Shown here in pieces: positions 59,220 to 64,000 of a stretch of DNA of 64,000 nt. The translations under genes were made by a program, and so were the position numbers. Every line of letters begins with the position of its first letter. Position 1 is the first letter of the stretch. The stretch is from assembly GCA_010645155.1 (NCBI GenBank), contig CM021320.1, forward strand, positions 2,894,535-2,958,534, given 5' to 3'. This DNA is from Tigriopus japonicus. Its lineage: Eukaryota > Arthropoda > Copepoda > Harpacticoida > Harpacticidae. The notes under the pieces are model-generated. The model did no database searches. It was not told where the DNA came from and worked only from the letters and a program-made list of their open reading frames with translations.

Positions 59220-61902
59220 TCATCTCAGGTCTTCAGATGAAATGATTTTTCCCTCTGTAAACACAGCGTAAAGGTATCGTAGGATGGCTCTTTTGGACCT
59301 AAATTTACCATTTGCAGCGTAACAAAGGGAACAAATGGAACTATCCGGGAAACTCTGAGATCGACAGACATTAGGTTCTTCCCGCCAAGGAGCCATCAGC
59401 CGAGATTTTTCTAAAGACTTTGGTGTTCTTCTGACATTTTTGGCCACTTCAAGATCGTACAAGTATTGATTAATCTTGTTATGAGCGGCCCACAACCAAA
59501 GAGCCGACTCCTCCGGATTGAGATCGGGATGTGGCGGGTTCATTTGATATGTTCTCATGAATAGAGATTTGCTCGTGGAGTGGTAAAAATATCTCACATA
59601 TTCATACAGGATGGCCAAAATATCATGTCTCTGAAATGAAAAGAAATCTATGAAAAGAGGAGCAAAACTTCAGTAAGTACATCGAGACTGATGAGCATGA
59701 AACATGGAACATGAGCTCGATCTTTCCGAAACAAAGGATGGCCTTCAAAGACTGTCTACCCATGGCTGTTCCATAGAAGGAAAGACATCAAAGATAAGTA
59801 AAACGACGTTCCACTTACTTTGAAATCTGAATTCCATTTCCAATCGTGAGCATGCTGAACTGTGAGGACGTGGAACAATTGCCACAGGGCGCAAGGATAT
59901 CCATTTTCAGAATTGGAACATCCCATCCAAGGCTCATGTTCTTTGTCATCAGAAGAAGGCATTGTTGAGGAATGAAGATGATGATCCGTGGGACGAGGAC
60001 GACGATGGCGGTTGCTGTCCACCTCCAAAATGGACCTCAATTGATCATTGAAGGTGTTCAAACGGGCCAACGAGAATGACCTTCGAGGCTGTCGCCTGGA
60101 ACGTAGGGGAATGGGAGAAGCTTTGGTATTCGTCAACAAATTCCAATAAGAATTGACCTTAATGATGTTCTTTGTCCCATCTTTCTCCTCAAGAAACGTG
60201 TACTAATAAATGTTATGACCGAACAGGGGCTTTCCCAAGCATCTTCAAGATACCAATTTCCATATTCCTTAATGTAGACAAAGCAAAAAAATCATCAGGT
60301 TCCCGACCTAAAAAGACATACCTTCGTTTGTTGAGGAACCTGCTTAGCAAGTGAACATACTTTCGAAGTTTGACTCCTTCCTCGTCCCTAGGAAAAGGGT
60401 AAAAGTCTTGCAAGAGCTCGACATAGGCCGAGATGATTCCCTTGGCCTCCACGTCCCTTATGGCAATCCCACTTTCTAGGTCTAAGCCGCTCAAGCTAGA
60501 AAGACTCAATTTAAGGGCTCTCTCCAAATCCCGAGTGTAAACCACATCGCGAAGATGATTGGTAACAAAGGATTTGCCCCGGTCTCGTTCGATGCACTCC
60601 CGGTTAAAACGCCATTCTGGGTTGGAGGTGCGTAAGAGCTCAGGGAGTTGGGACTGTGGTTCCAACGTGGTTGCGGTGACGAGGAGGGCGCTTTGGAGGC
60701 TGGGAAAGATCTGCTCAAGTCTGTACCTGATCATGGAAGGTCCCAGTTCATCCATCATGTTGAGATAGCGAGAGACATACGACAGAGTAGATTCAGGGTA
60801 GAAACTCCGAGGACTGTTAGCAACGACCATAGAGATATTTCGTTCAGGCTGGAGTCCATGTTGTGCGTCAGAGTTCGAAAATGGAGAAGGAGGAGGAATT
60901 GTTGACGAGGAAAGTTGGTCCCCCTTGGACGACAGGAAAGTCGAACCGGGATCACCCTTGTTGTACGGCGAGATAGATTCTGACAAGACGGAAAGAGAGC
61001 CTGGGCCATTTGTACTGGCCAAAGGGGTACTTGATTCTACTTCATTTTGATCGAGGAGTTCCTCATAACTGTCCAAAGAGGACAATGAGGACGACAATGA
61101 GCTGGGTGGCGTGGGAAATTGGAACGGATGGGCGGTTTCCGACAGACCGAGATCCATGGGGGAAGTATCCATCATCTCCGTTGGCCGGGTCATTAGCATG
61201 ACCGAGTACGGATGATCCCTTGGACTTTCTCGCTTCCTCGTTGGGTTGGTAGATCTCGTCCCAAGGTCGGCTGGAGGCAAAGATGTCGGATTCCTGATTG
61301 AGGTCACTGTTGGCCTTGCTGGCCGAAGAACTGGGTGGCTCAATGGGGTCGTCAAATCTGGGTCGCTTTCGAAGACTTGTTGCGTTCCACTTGGTGCGTT
61401 TAAAGTAGTCGTTGGGTGTAGGGGATTCTGGTTGGATTGGGTAGAATGTTGAGATGTCCATGAGTTGATCCTCTCCGTAATCATCTGTTCCATTTGTGTC
61501 ATCACTTCGGGATTCTTGGGGAACGTGGGCTTTGTTTTCGGAGGAGGCAATGGGATAGAAAGTCCTTGTAGAGGAGTCGTTGTATTCGGTGTCAAAGGTT
61601 GACGAATCAGATTGGTCTCGGTCGAGCCTTCGACTTTGACCACTTCGATTGGACTCGAAGGGCTCAAAAATGTTACTGGAGTTCTCACTAGAGTCAGCGG
61701 TTGGTTCATTGACGTAGTTGTTAACCCTAGTTGTTCCGTCGTTGCCAGATAGGAATCTGTCTCCTTCGTACCTACCAGTTGTGGGCTGGTTTGTTGTGAA
61801 TTCATCAGTATTTTCTGATTCAATGGTCGTTGTGTAGATGATGGGCTCTGTTGATTCCTCTGCTGTTGTTGTTTCTGTTTCAGTTGCTCCAGTTCCTGCC
61901 TC

Positions 61903-61945
<43 letters not shown>

Positions 61946-61971
61946 GCTGCTGTTCCTGTTGTTGTTTCTTC

Positions 61972-62003
<32 letters not shown>

Positions 62004-62085
62004 CTTCTGTTGTTGTTGTTTCTTCTGTTGTTGTTGTTTCTTCTGTTGTTGTTGTTGTTGTTGTTTCTTCTGTTGTTGTTTCTTC

Positions 62086-62129
<44 letters not shown>

Positions 62130-63957
62130 CTTCTGTTGTTGGTGTTTCTGGTTGATCTGTGACAGCCTCTCTTGAGTCGTCAGTGGAACTGTTTGGCCTC
62201 CTTGGCTTACAACATGACAAATTGAAGTGGCAGTGGTAGTTTTTCTTCTGAATCAAAATTGTTTCCCATTCATGATACCTAAGCATCTACAGCTTTCCAT
62301 CAGATTTCGATTCATTTTTTTGCTGAGCTTTTGCGCCTGTCAGAGAATCCCTTTGTCGTTTCCCACGCCAATATTAAGACTATTAAATTGATCCCCTTCC
62401 CTTCTGCTAAATTGCTTCCATTACTCGTGAAATTGTTGTCCACCTCGCAAATTTCCCCTGCCACTTCAACAAATTTTGAACCTCTTTGGCTGGTTTTCTT
62501 GGCCATCGATCTCTGTCTCAGTTCCACCACTTTCTTCTAGCTCTTCTCGATGTAATCGACAAATATCTTTGAACTTGGATTCGAAACCTCGGACACTGAA
62601 AGTTTCCTCCTTGGCACTCATCAAGTCCAAGACGGAAAAAAGGTCCCTTTCAATGTCACAATCCGGATGTTCACTTTTGGGACACAAGAAAGAACTGAGG
62701 ATGTTGAGTAACCAGTTGGGTCTCCAGGCGTCACAAACGGCAGAGTTATCCAGATTGTCTCTTAGACGAGGAACAGAATTGTCTTGATTTCGGACAAAGT
62801 TCAACACTTGGCCATAATTCGATTTATCGCCCGTTCTTCGGTGGATCCAGATTCGTTTCCGACTCAGATCCATCTCAGCCACAATAAGAATCTCATTATT
62901 AGCGCTATTGTCCGGCCAGTCCAGAAGAATCTCGCTCTTGGAACTGTCTCTCATCGAACTGGAAAATCATTGACACACATTAAGTCGTTTCCTCGAATCA
63001 TGTTTGTGAGAAGTTCTGTCCAGAGATTTGGAAAATGAGAACGAAGAAAGTCTTACCTGAGCAGCTCTTGTTCTTCCAAAGAGGTCCAATTTCCCCTCAA
63101 ATGGCTCCCTATGGCGTTTTGAAGACGCTCCAGATGTTTAAGATGGGAATTTGGAAGTGGAATGGCATCCGATTGCAATGACTGACTTTGAGGTTTGACC
63201 AGGAACATTCGATCCTCATCGCTCGAGGATTTGTCACAATAATCTTTGAAAGACGCAGACTCCCGCCATTCATCTTCATTTTTGGAACACGAGATCACTC
63301 CCAAATGAAGAGGAGGATCTAATCCCAAATCTGGAACGAAGCACATAACGTTATTACCAACTTGAGCATTTCGTCACTTCTTATTGAAAATTGCATTTCA
63401 TGCCTCGTTGACTGGCACATCATGTGATGATCTGAAATCCAGAAATGCAACCATCATCTTCCTTCCAATCATGCCAGTTTGGAGCTGAAGTCAAAATTCT
63501 GATATCAAAGTTGAAATGGACGTTTTTGCGTAACTCCAACACTCCGGGGTAATTGTAATTGAGGGTTGGGAGGTTTGGATCGTAATAATCCACATTTTCT
63601 GGATTATTAATCAACGAATGGCAGCGTGAAAATGATTGGAAATGTTCAAACACTTCCTGAGGGTAAGCGGAATTTCACACACAGATCGGTTAGCTTTTGA
63701 TTGCACATGAAAGAAACGAAAGACAGAACCTTATCTGGATGAGTAATGAGGCGAAAGCGAGAATAACCAGTACACCAGAACAATACTACTTTGAATTCAT
63801 ACTTTCGTATTTCTGCTTTTGGCATGTGCCAATCATTTCTTTTATAACATGTCTCTCTAACTACATGTTCAACCATATCAAGATGTCCAATAAGAAACCA
63901 TGACAAGCGCCAATTTGGTGGACTGCCATAGATGACAAGTCGTTGGCCGGAAGACGC
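59220..63957 (-). CDS. QSOX-like (quiescin sulfhydryl oxidase) protein with degenerate catalytic CxxC, 5' end outside window
   Basis: Seven exons on minus join in phase: 63957-63730, 63656-63452, 63330-63057, 62958-62482, 62247-60322, 60095-59819 and 59630-59220. They give 1,265 residues, and the 5' end is missing. The three most 5' exons show no thioredoxin WCGHC site and are not recognised. Exon 5 begins with a Gln/Lys repeat and a long disordered Ser/Pro/Thr region, then a QSOX helical domain (VYTRDLERALKLSL). Exons 6-7 are the Erv domain: MGCSNSENGYPCALWQLFH, WLWAAHNKINQYL (FAD-contacting His/Asn), the distal pair CSLC, and the end RAILRYLYAVFTEGKII. Where QSOX enzymes have FFGCxDC, this one has FYHSTSK. 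FAD may bind, but disulfide relay to FAD should fail. No C-terminal membrane span is seen. The reading frame between 62247 and 61063 is uncertain (see findings). Confidence 0.7.
61890..62150. repeat. CAA/TTG microsatellite block, coding
   Basis: A run of about 260 bases is dominated by TTG on + (CAA on minus) with TTTCTTCTG interruptions at a regular multiple of three. On the minus coding strand it reads Gln/Lys in the frame of the downstream Erv domain and Thr/Glu in another open frame. All six frames are open, so several long open frames reported from this spot on + (Leu or Val runs) are not genes. Confidence 0.9.
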
Positions 63958-64000
63958 CTAAATGAACATCCGGTAAAGAACAACAAGAGTAAACCACAAG

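Noticed and set aside
61838..62162. Long + strand open frames reading as Val or Leu runs
   Set aside because: They are the complement of the CAA microsatellite inside the minus-strand QSOX-like gene; all frames of such a repeat are open.
63730..63957. Degenerate thioredoxin active site (WCTGY) in the first visible exon of the QSOX-like gene
   Set aside because: The surrounding residues do not align to a thioredoxin fold by eye, so I do not claim a lost WCGHC site from this text alone.

Overview
This is animal nuclear DNA, most likely from an arthropod and possibly a copepod or other crustacean. The evidence is GT-AG introns of about 65-740 bp, AATAAA polyadenylation signals, a tandem set of TWiK-type two-pore-domain potassium (K2P) channel genes, and a dense load of hAT, pogo-like, non-LTR and foldback elements. 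The species cannot be fixed from the sequence. All exon models below were made by eye from open frames plus splice-site phase; there is no transcript evidence.

Layout. At 1-1.86 kb lies a broken non-LTR retrotransposon split by an 843-bp hAT-like element. At 2.2-35.3 kb there are three K2P channel genes, all on + (K2P-A 2417-5165, K2P-B 16123-18199, K2P-C 31315-35193). Convergent with K2P-A, with only 7 bp between the two stop codons, is a minus-strand gene for a probable seven-span membrane protein (7746-5173). The stretches between these genes (7.8-16 kb and 18.3-31.3 kb) show no convincing genes, only a long inverted repeat and small tandem repeats. At 37 kb there is a decayed THAP-like fragment. 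At 39.3-38.0 kb on minus is a Golgi-type carbohydrate sulfotransferase of three exons. From 39.8 to 55.1 kb the DNA is mobile-element territory: hAT-type MITEs with 8-bp target duplications, three foldback elements, a reverse-transcriptase pseudogene with a nested retroelement tail, and a 2.37-kb non-autonomous hAT that carries a pogo-like MITE with an 18-bp palindromic satellite and a tRNA-like SINE. From about 64.0 to 59.2 kb on minus, running off the right edge, is a large gene ending in a QSOX-type (quiescin sulfhydryl oxidase) FAD/Erv module.

Most interesting points. (1) K2P-C has lost the outer glycine of both potassium selectivity filters (GYP and GFV instead of GYG and GFG), although its topology and surrounding pore features remain. 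(2) The intron of the seven-span gene begins and nearly ends with an 18-bp perfect inverted repeat placed at the splice sites, as expected for a transposon-made intron (introner) or for a self-pairing intron. (3) The QSOX-like protein keeps its FAD-binding residues and distal CxxC, but Ser/Lys replace the catalytic CxxC next to FAD. (4) A 40-residue single-span membrane microprotein is encoded in a strong-context upstream ORF just before K2P-A. (5) The QSOX-like gene has a stretch of over 1 kb that is open in two sense frames.

Functionally, K2P-A and K2P-B look like normal leak channels of excitable membranes, while K2P-C may be a non-conducting or regulatory subunit. The sulfotransferase and the QSOX-like protein belong to the secretory pathway. 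There is no sign that these genes form one pathway; only the K2P genes are related to each other.
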